From NCBI RefSeq assembly GCF_000721605.1, contig NZ_JOIZ01000020.1, positions 62,001 to 126,000 on the forward strand: a stretch of DNA of 64,000 nucleotides, written 5' to 3'. Each line of letters begins with the position of its first letter. Positions within the stretch are counted from its first letter, which is position 1. The notes under the pieces were generated by a model. That model was not told the origin of the DNA, did no database searches, and saw only the letters and a program-made list of their open reading frames with translations. Shown here piece by piece: positions 50,454-60,866 of this stretch. This stretch comes from Streptomyces sp. NRRL S-37 (GTDB taxonomy: Bacteria > Actinomycetota > Actinomycetes > Streptomycetales > Streptomycetaceae). The position numbers were made by a program, and so were the translations under genes.

Positions 50454-52337
50454 CTACGCCACCACCGCCTCCCCCGGCCGCCGTTCGAACTGGGTGCGGT
50501 ACAGCTCGGCGTAGCGGCCGCCGGCGGCCAGCAGCCGCTCGTGCGTGCCGCGTTCCACGATCCGGCCGGCCTCGACGACCAGGATGAGGTCGGCGGTGCG
50601 GACGGTGGACAGCCGGTGGGCGATCACCACCGCCGTCCTGCCCTCCAGCGCCTCCGTGAGCGCCTCCTGCACGGCCGCCTCTGAGGTGTTGTCCAGGTGG
50701 GCGGTGGCCTCGTCGAGGACGACGACGCGCTGGCGGGCCAGCAGCAGCCGGGCGATGGTCATGCGCTGGCGTTCGCCGCCGGAAAGGCGGTAGCCGCGTT
50801 CGCCGACCACCGTGTCCAGGCCGTCGGGCAGGGACCGTACGAGGGTGTCGAGGCGGGCCCGGCGCAGGGCGTCCCACAGGTCGGGCTCGCCGGCGTCCGG
50901 CCGGGCCAGGAGCAGGTTGGCGCGCACCGTGTCGTGGAAGAGGTGACCGTCCTGGGTAACCATCCCGAGAGTGGCGCGCAGGGAGGCGGCGGTCAGGTCG
51001 CGGACGTCGACGCCGCCCACGCGCACGGCGCCGGAGTCGACGTCGTACAGCCGTGGCAGGAGCTGGGCGACGGTCGACTTGCCCGCGCCGGAGGAACCGA
51101 CGAGGGCGACGGTCTGCCCGGGTTCGGCACGGAAGGAGATGCCGTGCAGGACTTCGTCACCGCCGCGCGGGTCGAGGGTGGCGACCTCCTCCAGGGAGGC
51201 CAGGGAGACCTTGCCTGCGGACGGGTAGCCGAAGCGGACGTCGTCGAACTCGACGGAGACCGGGCCCTCGGGCACCTCGCGCGCGTCGGGCCGCTCCCGG
51301 ATCAGCGGTTCGAGGTCCAGGATCTCGAAGACCCGCTCGAAGCTGACCAGCGCGCTCATCACCTCCACCCGTGCCCCGGCGAGCGAGGTGAGCGGCGCGT
51401 ACAGCCGGGTCAGCAGCAGCGCCAGCGCCACGACGGCGCCCGGCTCCAGGGCGCCGTCGAGGGCGAGCCGGCCGCCGAGGCCGTAGACCAGGGCGAGGGC
51501 GAGGGCGGAGACGAGGGTCAGCGCGGTGATGAACACCGTCTGCGCCGTGGCCGTGCGCACCCCGATGTCCCGCACCCGGCGGGCGCGGACCGCGAACTCC
51601 TCCGACTCCTCCTCGGGGCGCCCGAACAGCTTGACCAGGGTGGCGCCGGGGGCGGAGAACCGCTCGGTCATCCGGGTGCCCATGGCCGCGTTCAGGGCGG
51701 CGGCCTCGCGCTGCATGCCGGCCATGCGGCGGCCCATGCGGCGGGCCGGGACCACGAACACCGGCAGCAGGACCAGCGCGAGCAGGGTGATCCGCCAGGA
51801 CAGGGTGAGCATGACGGCGAGGGCGAGGACCAGGGTGACCAGGTTGCCGACCACGGTGGACAGGGTGTTGCTGAAGGCGCGCTGGGCGCCGATGACGTCG
51901 TTGTTGAGACGGGAGACGAGCGCCCCCGTACGCGTGCGTGTGAAGAACGCTACCGGCATCCGCTGTACGTGGTCGAAGACCGCTGTCCGCAGGTCGAGGA
52001 TGAGTTCCTCGCCGAGGGCCGCCGAGAGTCTGCGGCCGAGTACGCCGAGGACCGCCTCCACGACCGCGATCAGCGCGATGAGCAGGGCCAGCCGGACCAC
52101 CGTGGCCTCGTCGCCGTCGGAGACGATGGTGTCCATGACGCGCCCGGCGAGTACGGGGGTGGCGACGGCGAGCGCCGCGGTCGCCGTGCCGAGGAGCACG
52201 AACAGGATCAGACGGCGGCGGTGCGGGCGGGCGAAGGCGCCGATGCGGCGCAGCGTCGCCCTGCTGAGAGGGCGGTGCTCGTCCTCGGCGGTCATGATGC
52301 CGCGCAGTTGTGTCCACGCTGTGGTCTCCATGCTCAT
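50454..52337 (-). CDS. ABC exporter, fused permease and ATPase (half-transporter)
   Basis: 627 residues. Six-helix type IV exporter domain (ILFVLLGTATAALAVATPVLAGRVMD onward, MPVAFFTRTRTGALVSRLNNDV) then the ATPase: Walker A VGSSGAGKSTV, signature RLSGGERQRM, Walker B VVVLDEATAHLD, and H-loop AHRLST. An insertion (SLASLEEVATLDPRGGD) lies between the first strand and the usual VLHGISF. It should work as a homodimer; substrates could be lipids or drugs. It stands alone, with its own terminator. Confidence 0.88.
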   Translation of the reverse strand: MSMETTAWTQLRGIMTAEDEHRPLSRATLRRIGAFARPHRRRLILFVLLGTATAALAVATPVLAGRVMDTIVSDGDEATVVRLALLIALIAVVEAVLGVLGRRLSAALGEELILDLRTAVFDHVQRMPVAFFTRTRTGALVSRLNNDVIGAQRAFSNTLSTVVGNLVTLVLALAVMLTLSWRITLLALVLLPVFVVPARRMGRRMAGMQREAAALNAAMGTRMTERFSAPGATLVKLFGRPEEESEEFAVRARRVRDIGVRTATAQTVFITALTLVSALALALVYGLGGRLALDGALEPGAVVALALLLTRLYAPLTSLAGARVEVMSALVSFERVFEILDLEPLIRERPDAREVPEGPVSVEFDDVRFGYPSAGKVSLASLEEVATLDPRGGDEVLHGISFRAEPGQTVALVGSSGAGKSTVAQLLPRLYDVDSGAVRVGGVDVRDLTAASLRATLGMVTQDGHLFHDTVRANLLLARPDAGEPDLWDALRRARLDTLVRSLPDGLDTVVGERGYRLSGGERQRMTIARLLLARQRVVVLDEATAHLDNTSEAAVQEALTEALEGRTAVVIAHRLSTVRTADLILVVEAGRIVERGTHERLLAAGGRYAELYRTQFERRPGEAVVA

Positions 52338-52463
52338 GCGGGCGACGGTAGGACCTCAAGCGTGATTGAGGTCAAGGACGGCCCGGTGCCGTCGTCCGGC
52401 CGTCAGCGGGCGTCCGGGCCGCCGCAACCCGCCGTTGGTGCCCGGCGGGCATCCTCGGCGGGC

Positions 52464-53393
52464 GTGACGGGGACGATCCGCCGGGTGCTGTGCGTGCTGC
52501 CGCTGCTGCTCGTGACCGTGGTCGCGGTGCGGCACCGGTCGGTGCTGGCCGAGGGGTTCGCCCACCTGGCGACCGCCCGGTGGCCCTGGCTGCTGGCCGC
52601 GGCGGGCGTGACCTGTCTGACCTGGGTGGCGGCCGCGTGCACCCGGCAGGGCGCGGTGCTCGAACGGCTGCCCCGGCGGCGGCTGCTGGCCACGCAGTTC
52701 GCGGCGGGCGCGGCGAACCACCTGCTGCCGACGGGGCTGGGGGCGAGCGCGGTCAATCTGCGGTTCATGACGGTGTGCGGGCTGTCGCCGGCCCGCTCCT
52801 CGGCCGCGCTGGCGCTGTATCTGCTGGCGGAGTCCGTGGGCCGGGTGGGGCTGCTGGCGGCCCTGCTGGTGGCGTTCCCCGGCGCGCTGCGGTTCGGTTC
52901 CCTGCTGCCCGAGGGGGCGTTCGGTCCGCTGCTGCTCACGGCCGGCGCGCTGCTGACCGTGGTGGCGGGCGCGCTCGTGGCCGTACGGCGGCTGCGGCGG
53001 GCGGTGGGCGCGTTCCTGCGGACGGCGCTGGGCGAGGCGCGGTCGGTGCACGCCCTGCCCTCCCGGGCGCTGGCGCTGTGGGGCGGGGCGCTGGCCTTCC
53101 CCGCGCTGCAGGCGGCCGTGCTGGTGCTGGTGGGCCTGGCGTTCGGGCTGCCGGTGCCGCCGGCGCACATGGCGGTGGCGTATCTGGCGGCGACGGTCGC
53201 GGTGGCGCTGGTGCCGACTCCCGGCGGGATCGGCTCGGTGGAGGCGGCGCTGGTCGTGGCACTGGTGGCGGTGGGCGGGACCGCCGCGCCGGCCACGGCG
53301 GTGGTGCTGGCCTTCCGGGTCGTCACGGTGTGGCTGCCGCTGATGCCGGGGGCGTTGACGCTGGCCGTGCTGGTGCGGCTGAAGGTGATCTGA
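52464..53393 (+). CDS. UPF0104/lysylphosphatidylglycerol synthase-type membrane protein
   Basis: 309 residues from the GTG at 52464; upstream in-frame GTGs at 52362 or 52386 would add up to 34 residues and none has a clear Shine-Dalgarno. About eight membrane helices. The family pattern is visible in FAAGAANHLLPTGLGASAVNLRFM, ALALYLLAESVGRVGLLAAL, and PTPGGIGSVEAALV near the C-terminus, as in the flippase-like domain of MprF and AglD proteins. No synthase domain is attached. A role in lipid translocation is possible. Confidence 0.78.
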   Translation: MTGTIRRVLCVLPLLLVTVVAVRHRSVLAEGFAHLATARWPWLLAAAGVTCLTWVAAACTRQGAVLERLPRRRLLATQFAAGAANHLLPTGLGASAVNLRFMTVCGLSPARSSAALALYLLAESVGRVGLLAALLVAFPGALRFGSLLPEGAFGPLLLTAGALLTVVAGALVAVRRLRRAVGAFLRTALGEARSVHALPSRALALWGGALAFPALQAAVLVLVGLAFGLPVPPAHMAVAYLAATVAVALVPTPGGIGSVEAALVVALVAVGGTAAPATAVVLAFRVVTVWLPLMPGALTLAVLVRLKVI

Positions 53394-53578
53394 CCAGCGG
53401 GGGGGGAGGCCGGGGCCGGTACGAACTACCCTGCGGAATACGGCAGGATGAGCGGTCGCGCCGACCGCCGGTCAGGGACGGCCGGCGCGCTGTACATCCC
53501 GTAGAAACCGAGCAGGTGACGACACGTGACACGACTTCACATACGGCCGTCGGCCAGGGCGTTCACCGGGGGTGAGCG

Positions 53579-54712
53579 GTGACCCGCGCGCTCACCGGAC
53601 GCGACCTGCTGTACGCCGGCATCGCCCTCGCGGCCGGCCTGCTGGCGGCGTTCCTGCTGCGGATGCTGCTGCGCTGGCTGGGCCGGCACGCGGACCGCAC
53701 CCGCTGGCGCGGGGACGACGTCCTCGTGGACGCGCTGCGCATGATCGCGCCGTGGGCGGCGATCGCGGGCGGCGCGGCCTCCGCGGCGGCGGCGCTGCCG
53801 CTGACCCGGACCGTGCAGCACAGCGTCAACCAGGTGCTGACGCTGATGGTCATCTTCGCCGCGACCATCTCGGCGGCCCGGGTGGTGGCGGGGCTGGTGC
53901 GCTCGGTCACCCAGTCCCGCTCCGGGGTCGCCGGGTCGGCGACCATTTTCATGAACATCACCCGGATCCTGGTCCTGGCGATCGGTTTCCTGGTGGGGCT
54001 GCAGACGCTGGGCATCTCGATCGCCCCGCTGCTCACCGCCCTCGGCGTCGGCGGCCTCGCGGTCGCGCTGGCCCTGCAGGACACGCTCGCCAACCTGTTC
54101 GCGGGCATCCACATCCTTGCCTCCAAGACCGTGCAGCCCGGGGACTACATCCAGCTGAGCAGCGGCGAGGAGGGCTACGTCGAGGACATCAACTGGCGCC
54201 AGACGACGGTCCGCAACCTGTCCAACAACCTGGTGGTCATCCCGAACGCGCAGCTCGCCAAGACGAACATGACCAACTTCATGCGTCCCGAGCAGCAGCT
54301 GACCATCCTGGTGCAGGCCGGGGTGTCGTACGACAGCGACCTGGAGCAGGTGGAGGAGGTGACGAAGGAGGTCGTCGCCGAGGTGATGACGGAGATCACC
54401 GGCGCCGTGCCGGAGCACGAGCCGGCGGTGCGGTTCCACACCTTCGGGGACTCCCGTATCGGCTTCACCGTCATCCTGGGCGTCGGCGAGTTCAGCGACC
54501 AGTACCGGATCAAGCACGAGTTCATCAAGCGCCTGCACCGCCGCTACCGCGAGGAGGGCATCCGCATCCCGTCGCCCGCGCGGACGGTGGCGCTCCAGCA
54601 GGGCTCGGTGGTCTTCCCCCAGCAGCGCGGCGCGGACGCCGCGCCGGACTCCGTACCGGGCTCCGCGACGGGCTCCGCACCGGACGACATGACCATCGCC
54701 CGGCCGGTCTGA
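53579..54712 (+). CDS. MscS-family mechanosensitive channel
   Basis: 377 residues from the GTG at 53579. Three main membrane helices, the last being the pore helix LLTALGVGGLAVALALQDTLANLFAG near residue 150-175, then the beta domain VQPGDYIQLSSGEEGYVEDINWRQTTVRNLSNNLVVIPNAQ and a C-terminal alpha/beta domain with AVRFHTFGDSRIGFTVIL. The tail is short and disordered. Such channels release solutes on osmotic downshock. The gene is followed by a hairpin. Confidence 0.9.
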   Translation: MTRALTGRDLLYAGIALAAGLLAAFLLRMLLRWLGRHADRTRWRGDDVLVDALRMIAPWAAIAGGAASAAAALPLTRTVQHSVNQVLTLMVIFAATISAARVVAGLVRSVTQSRSGVAGSATIFMNITRILVLAIGFLVGLQTLGISIAPLLTALGVGGLAVALALQDTLANLFAGIHILASKTVQPGDYIQLSSGEEGYVEDINWRQTTVRNLSNNLVVIPNAQLAKTNMTNFMRPEQQLTILVQAGVSYDSDLEQVEEVTKEVVAEVMTEITGAVPEHEPAVRFHTFGDSRIGFTVILGVGEFSDQYRIKHEFIKRLHRRYREEGIRIPSPARTVALQQGSVVFPQQRGADAAPDSVPGSATGSAPDDMTIARPV

Positions 54713-54730
54713 GCCCACCGTCCCGGGTGA

Positions 54731-57080
<2,350 letters not shown>

Positions 57081-57098
57081 CGCGAGCGGTCCCTCGGT

Positions 57099-57138
57099 GC
57101 TCCGCCCCGGCCGGCCCTGCGCCCGGCCGGGGCGGAGC
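57099..57138. terminator. Terminator after icd, 16-bp stem
   Basis: Arms GCTCCGCCCCGGCCGG (57099-57114) and its complement (57123-57138) with an 8-nt loop, 18 nt after the icd stop. Confidence 0.88.
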
Positions 57139-57217
57139 CGTCTCCCGGGGCGTTGTCAGTGCCGTATGGCACGGTTGATCATGCCGTGAACCACTGACCA
57201 TGCCTTGGAGCAACCGC

Positions 57218-58015
57218 ATGACCGATGTACCGTCGTCCTTCGCGTTCCTTTCCGGTGATCCGGACTCCCCCGTGATCCTGCATGTGCCGCATTCCTCGCG
57301 GGAGATACCGGAGGACGTACGGGCCGGGATCGTGCTGGACGACGCCGGGCTGGAGCGGGAGCTCGATCACATCACCGACTCGCACACCGCGTCGATCGCC
57401 GAGGCGGCGGCCCGGGCGGCCGGGGTCACGCCCTGGCGGTTCGTGAACCGGCTCTCACGGCTGGTCGTCGACCCCGAGCGGTTCCCGGACGAGCGGGAGG
57501 AGATGCTGGCCGTCGGCATGGGCGCGGTCTACACGCGGACCACGCACAAGGACGTGCTGCGGCCCGACGGGCTCGACGCCGGGCCGCTGATCGAGCGGTA
57601 CTTCCATCCGTACGCGCGGGCGATGACCCAGGCCGTCGCCGACCGGCTCGCGGCGACCGGGCGGGCCGTGATCATCGACGTGCACTCGTATCCGAGCGCG
57701 CCGCTGCCCTACGAGCTGCACGGCGACGGTCCGCGGCCGGAGGTCTGCCTGGGCACCGACTCCTTCCACACCCCGCCCGGGCTGCTCGCCGCCGCCCGCG
57801 AGGCGTTCGCGCCGTGCGGGGAGACGGGGCTGGACAGCCCGTTCGCCGGGACGTACGTACCGCTGGAGTTCTACGGCAAGCGGGCGGAGGTGTCCGCCCT
57901 GATGGTGGAGATCCGCCGGGACACCTACATGACCGAGCCGGGCGGCCCCGCGGGTCCGGGGCTGCGCGGGCTCGCCTCGGCGCTGGCCACCCTGATCGAC
58001 GCGGCCTCCCACTGA
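57218..58015 (+). CDS. N-formylglutamate amidohydrolase family protein
   Basis: 265 residues from the ATG at 57218, with GGAG about 8 nt upstream; an ATG at 57200 in the same frame lacks a site. The zinc-hydrolase fold shows PVILHVPHSSREIP, HITDSHT, RFVNRLSRLVVDPERFPDE, VIIDVHSYPS (His ligand) and VEIRRDTYM. The family releases formate from N-formylglutamate in histidine breakdown; no hut genes lie nearby, so the true substrate may differ. Confidence 0.85.
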   Translation: MTDVPSSFAFLSGDPDSPVILHVPHSSREIPEDVRAGIVLDDAGLERELDHITDSHTASIAEAAARAAGVTPWRFVNRLSRLVVDPERFPDEREEMLAVGMGAVYTRTTHKDVLRPDGLDAGPLIERYFHPYARAMTQAVADRLAATGRAVIIDVHSYPSAPLPYELHGDGPRPEVCLGTDSFHTPPGLLAAAREAFAPCGETGLDSPFAGTYVPLEFYGKRAEVSALMVEIRRDTYMTEPGGPAGPGLRGLASALATLIDAASH

Positions 58016-58030
58016 CTCCGGCGCATCACC

Positions 58031-58113
58031 GCCTCCGGCATACACCAGCCCCTCCGGCACATACCAGCCCCTCCGGCGTTTGAGGAGCGGGGGTCCGGGG
58101 GCAGCGCCCCCGG
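58031..58113. repeat. Interspersed Streptomyces-type repeat with hairpin
   Basis: CCAGCCCCTCCGGC occurs at 58045-58058 and again at 58064-58077 (19-nt period), with a partial copy before them, followed by GTTTGAGGAGCGGGGGTCC and the hairpin with arms 58095-58102 and 58106-58113. Similar CCAGCCC...GCCGGCG/TTGAGGA...GGGGGC units are scattered between genes of many Streptomyces genomes, as recalled. It may also end transcripts of the gene before it. Confidence 0.65.
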
Positions 58114-58193
58114 GATGGGACGGGAAGGGGCGGCGGGGGCGAAGAACCGGGCCCGGCACAGCAGCCACCGCCGGTCCGCCGCGCAGCGACCCC

Positions 58194-58233
58194 TTTGAGC
58201 GAGGAGGTGTGGCCCCCCGACTCCCCGCTCAAA
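58194..58233 (-). terminator. Stem-loop terminator of the sigma-factor operon
   Basis: TTTGAGCG (58194-58201) pairs with CGCTCAAA (58226-58233), with GGAG/CTCC extending the stem inward. On the minus strand it follows the stop of the small gene and a short T run precedes it (CCTTTTTGAGCG). Confidence 0.6.
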
Positions 58234-58237
58234 AAGG

Positions 58238-58705
58238 TCAGGCGCGGAGCCACTCCGTGACGACCACGTCGTCGTCGGTGCGCAGGCGCAGGGCGAAGGG
58301 ACCGGAGGGCGGGGCGGCAGTGGTGAAGCGGCCCAGGTCGTCGGTGGTGAGCGGGACGGTGGTCTGCGGGCCGCCGAGCACCTCGACACGGGCCGGCCGG
58401 GGCGGCAGCACCTGGCCCATCAGGCCCTCCGCGGTCACCTCGACGTCCAGCATCACCTCACCGGCGGTGAAGGTGAGCATGCGCGGCACGTCCGTCGCGC
58501 CCCTGACCGGGATGGCGTCGACCAGCGAGTCGAAGGTCAGCTCGGCCACGCGGGCGTCGAGGTCGTACAGCGCGTAGGCGTCGACGGCGATCTGCAGCAG
58601 GGCGGGAGGCAGCGGGTCCAGGACGGCTGCCGCCTGCCGGAGTTCCTCCTCCAGCAGCCCGCTGTCGAAGTCGTCGTTCATGTCATCGTTCATGTCGTCG
58701 TTCAC
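58238..58705 (-). CDS. Small protein overlapping a sigma factor gene, possibly a sigma regulator
   Basis: 155 residues from the GTG at 58705, which overlaps the sigma-factor stop (GTGA). The first codons are a tandem 12-nt repeat giving VNDD, MNDD, MNDD, so three in-frame starts exist. Then LLEEELRQAAAVLDPLPPALLQIAVDAYALYDLDARVAELTFDS, a predicted helical part, and a beta-rich C-terminal half (PARVEVLGGPQTTVPLTTDDLGRF) that looks like a small Ig/carrier-type domain. No membrane helix. Its coupling to the sigma gene suggests it binds or tunes that factor, but I do not recognise a known anti-sigma fold. Confidence 0.75.
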   Translation of the reverse strand: MNDDMNDDMNDDFDSGLLEEELRQAAAVLDPLPPALLQIAVDAYALYDLDARVAELTFDSLVDAIPVRGATDVPRMLTFTAGEVMLDVEVTAEGLMGQVLPPRPARVEVLGGPQTTVPLTTDDLGRFTTAAPPSGPFALRLRTDDDVVVTEWLRA

Positions 58706-59277
58706 GCCGCCCCCCGTGCCTCGAGCCGGGCCCGCAGCCGGCGCAGACAGCGCTGACGCAGCGGCCCGATACTGCCCACCGCGATGTCGAGCGCGGCGGA
58801 CACCTCCTGATAACTGGGCGGCGGCGAGGCGATCAGCACACGCAGCAACTGCCTGCACCGCTCGCCCAGTTCCTCGAACTCCTGCCACAGCCGCCGCACG
58901 CGTTCGCTCTGCGCCGCCGCCTCCTCCGACTCCAGCAGCGACTGCTCCGGCGCACCGTCCTCGCTGACCCGGTCCAGCAGTTGCGGATCGTCCGTCAGCA
59001 TCAGCCGGCGCGCATCCCTGTGCACCTTCAGGCACTCGTGCCGCGCGGTACTGGCCAGCCAGGAGCCCGCCTTGTCGGGTTCCCGGATCCGCCCCAGATG
59101 CTGGGCGAAACGGAACCACACGGTCTGGTAGACCTCGTGCGCGTCGGCGTCGGAGAGCCGGTGCGCGCGCACCACGGACCACACCAGTGGGCCCAGCCCT
59201 TCCACGATCGCCTTCCAGGCCGCCGCGTCTCCGTCGACAGCGGACCGGACCAACGCGCCGACTTCAGTACGCTCCAC
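58702..59277 (-). CDS. Sigma-70 family RNA polymerase sigma factor (ECF-like)
   Basis: 191 residues from the GTG at 59277, with GAGGGG upstream. Region 2: VRSAVDGDAAAWKAIVEGLGPLVWSVV ... YQTVWFRFAQHLGRIREPDKAGSWLASTARHECLKVHR. Region 4: PPSYQEVSAALDIAVGSIGPLRQRCLRRLRARLE. No C-terminal extension. It sits between the subtilase (59 nt downstream of that gene) and the small overlapping gene. The set sigma factor, subtilase and CHAT protein recurs in Streptomyces annotations, as recalled. Confidence 0.9.
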   Translation of the reverse strand: MERTEVGALVRSAVDGDAAAWKAIVEGLGPLVWSVVRAHRLSDADAHEVYQTVWFRFAQHLGRIREPDKAGSWLASTARHECLKVHRDARRLMLTDDPQLLDRVSEDGAPEQSLLESEEAAAQSERVRRLWQEFEELGERCRQLLRVLIASPPPSYQEVSAALDIAVGSIGPLRQRCLRRLRARLEARGAA

Positions 59278-59336
59278 GGTGCCACCCCTCGTGTACGGCA
59301 CGTCATCGTACGCCGTGGAAGGGAGAACTCCGCTCC

Positions 59337-60767
59337 TCATGCCCGGGCCGAGGGTGGTGAGACCCGCACGGGGCGCCAGGTGGACGGAAGGAGCGCCGGT
59401 ACGTGCGCCCCGCGCACTTGCGCGTACTCGGTGGTGGCGTCGAGCAGTTGCCGGCGGGCCTTGCGCGGGTCGGTCTCCGCCTGCGCGGTCATGTGGGCGG
59501 CGACCATGCCGGCGGCGACGGGGGTGGCGAACGAGGTCCCGCTCCACTGGGCGAGCCCCTCGAACATCACCTGGTCCGGCTTGCCGGAGCCGCCGTCCTC
59601 GCTCAGCACGCCGGTGTGGCGCGGGTGGTGGCACGTGCAGGCGTACGTGAAACCGTAGCGGCAGGCGTCGTAGGTGGAGTGCTGGTACACGTACGGGACG
59701 GGCGTGTCGAAGCCGGTGAGGGCGCTGGTGAGGCGCTCGCCGGGGGCGTAGGCGTTCACCCAGCCGCCGTGGTTGCTGAAGCAGGCGCCGAACTCGCCGT
59801 CCCCGCGCAGCGCGCCGACGGACAGCACGGCGTTCTCGTAGCCGGGCAGACCGGCGTAGGCGGCGGGCCAGAAGGGCGTGGCGCTGCCGTTGTTGCCGGC
59901 GGCGGCGACCAGCAGGGTGGGCCGCTCCCGCAGTTCCCGCATGAAGGCGTCGACGCCGAGAAGTCCGTCGGTACGGCCGTTGGAAGTGCCGGCGGAGAGG
60001 CTGATGACGTCGGGCCAGCCGTCGCGGTCCACGGCCTCGAAGAGCTTCTCGCCGAACTCGGACTCCAGGACGGCGCCCGCGTCGTTGAGCGTGCCGCGGA
60101 CGGTGATGTCGGTGTTGGGGGCGACGGCGGCGACGAGTCCGGCGATGAACGTGCCGTGCCCGCAGTACTGCCGGAGGATCCCGTCGCCGTCGCACTCCTC
60201 GACCTGGGCGTCGCCCCGGGTGTGGGCGAGCGGCGGGTAGGAACGGTGGTCGTGCATGAGGCCGGTGTCGACGACGAGCACGCCGACGGCGGTGTCCGGG
60301 TCGTGGGCGGCGCCGGCGACGGCCGGGTTGGGCTGCCCGCCGGGCGCCACGGGCACGGGCTCGTCGCCGGGGCAGGCGTTGACCGCGATCGACACCACGT
60401 GGTTGCGGCTGACCAGCCGGCGCCCGGCACGGCCCTCGACCGCCGACAGCGCGCGCAGCGCCCCCGCGACCGCCGGGTCGCCGCTGCCGTCGCCCAGGCC
60501 GGGGTCGGCGACCCGGATGCGGGTGATGCCGGAGCGGTTGGTCTCCGGGCTCGCCCGGCGCACCTGGTCCGGGGTGAGGCCGGCGAACGTGGTGAAGTGC
60601 CGTCGGACGGTTTCCTCGACGACGCGGGCCTCCTCGCCGTCGCGGGCGAGGACGACGCCCTTCTCGTAGAGGAACTCGCCCGCGTCGTCCGGCCCGATCG
60701 CCAGGGGGACGTCGGGCATGGAGCGTTGGATCTGTGTGAACTGCTCGCGGAATCGCTGTGGTGCCAT
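59337..60767 (-). CDS. Subtilisin-like serine protease (S8), cytoplasmic
   Basis: 476 residues from the ATG at 60767, with GGAGGAATGCC upstream. Catalytic triad: Asp in VLVVDTGLM near residue 166, His in YCGHGTFIAG near 204, Ser in SGTSFATPVAAGM near 412; oxyanion Asn in AAGNNGSA. About 150 N-terminal residues before the domain form a propeptide-like part; no signal peptide or sorting motif is seen, so it should stay in the cell. Several cysteines (ECDGDG, YACTCHH) are unusual for a subtilase. It is divergent from the CHAT gene and upstream of the sigma gene, fitting a proteolytic cascade. Confidence 0.9.
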   Translation of the reverse strand: MAPQRFREQFTQIQRSMPDVPLAIGPDDAGEFLYEKGVVLARDGEEARVVEETVRRHFTTFAGLTPDQVRRASPETNRSGITRIRVADPGLGDGSGDPAVAGALRALSAVEGRAGRRLVSRNHVVSIAVNACPGDEPVPVAPGGQPNPAVAGAAHDPDTAVGVLVVDTGLMHDHRSYPPLAHTRGDAQVEECDGDGILRQYCGHGTFIAGLVAAVAPNTDITVRGTLNDAGAVLESEFGEKLFEAVDRDGWPDVISLSAGTSNGRTDGLLGVDAFMRELRERPTLLVAAAGNNGSATPFWPAAYAGLPGYENAVLSVGALRGDGEFGACFSNHGGWVNAYAPGERLTSALTGFDTPVPYVYQHSTYDACRYGFTYACTCHHPRHTGVLSEDGGSGKPDQVMFEGLAQWSGTSFATPVAAGMVAAHMTAQAETDPRKARRQLLDATTEYAQVRGAHVPALLPSTWRPVRVSPPSARA

Positions 60768-60866
60768 GGCATTCCTCCACTGGTGCGACGGCGGCCGGTG
60801 CCGCGGAGTCCTCGTGAATGCAGAGCCGGTGAGCGGGCGTTTGATACAACGTCACACCTGTGAGGC
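60768..60866. promoter_or_regulatory. Divergent promoter gap of the CHAT/subtilase cassette
   Basis: 99 nt between divergent starts. The sequence GTTTGATACAACGTCAC lies in the middle and is AT-rich for this genome; it may contain a promoter element. No operator is evident. Confidence 0.35.
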
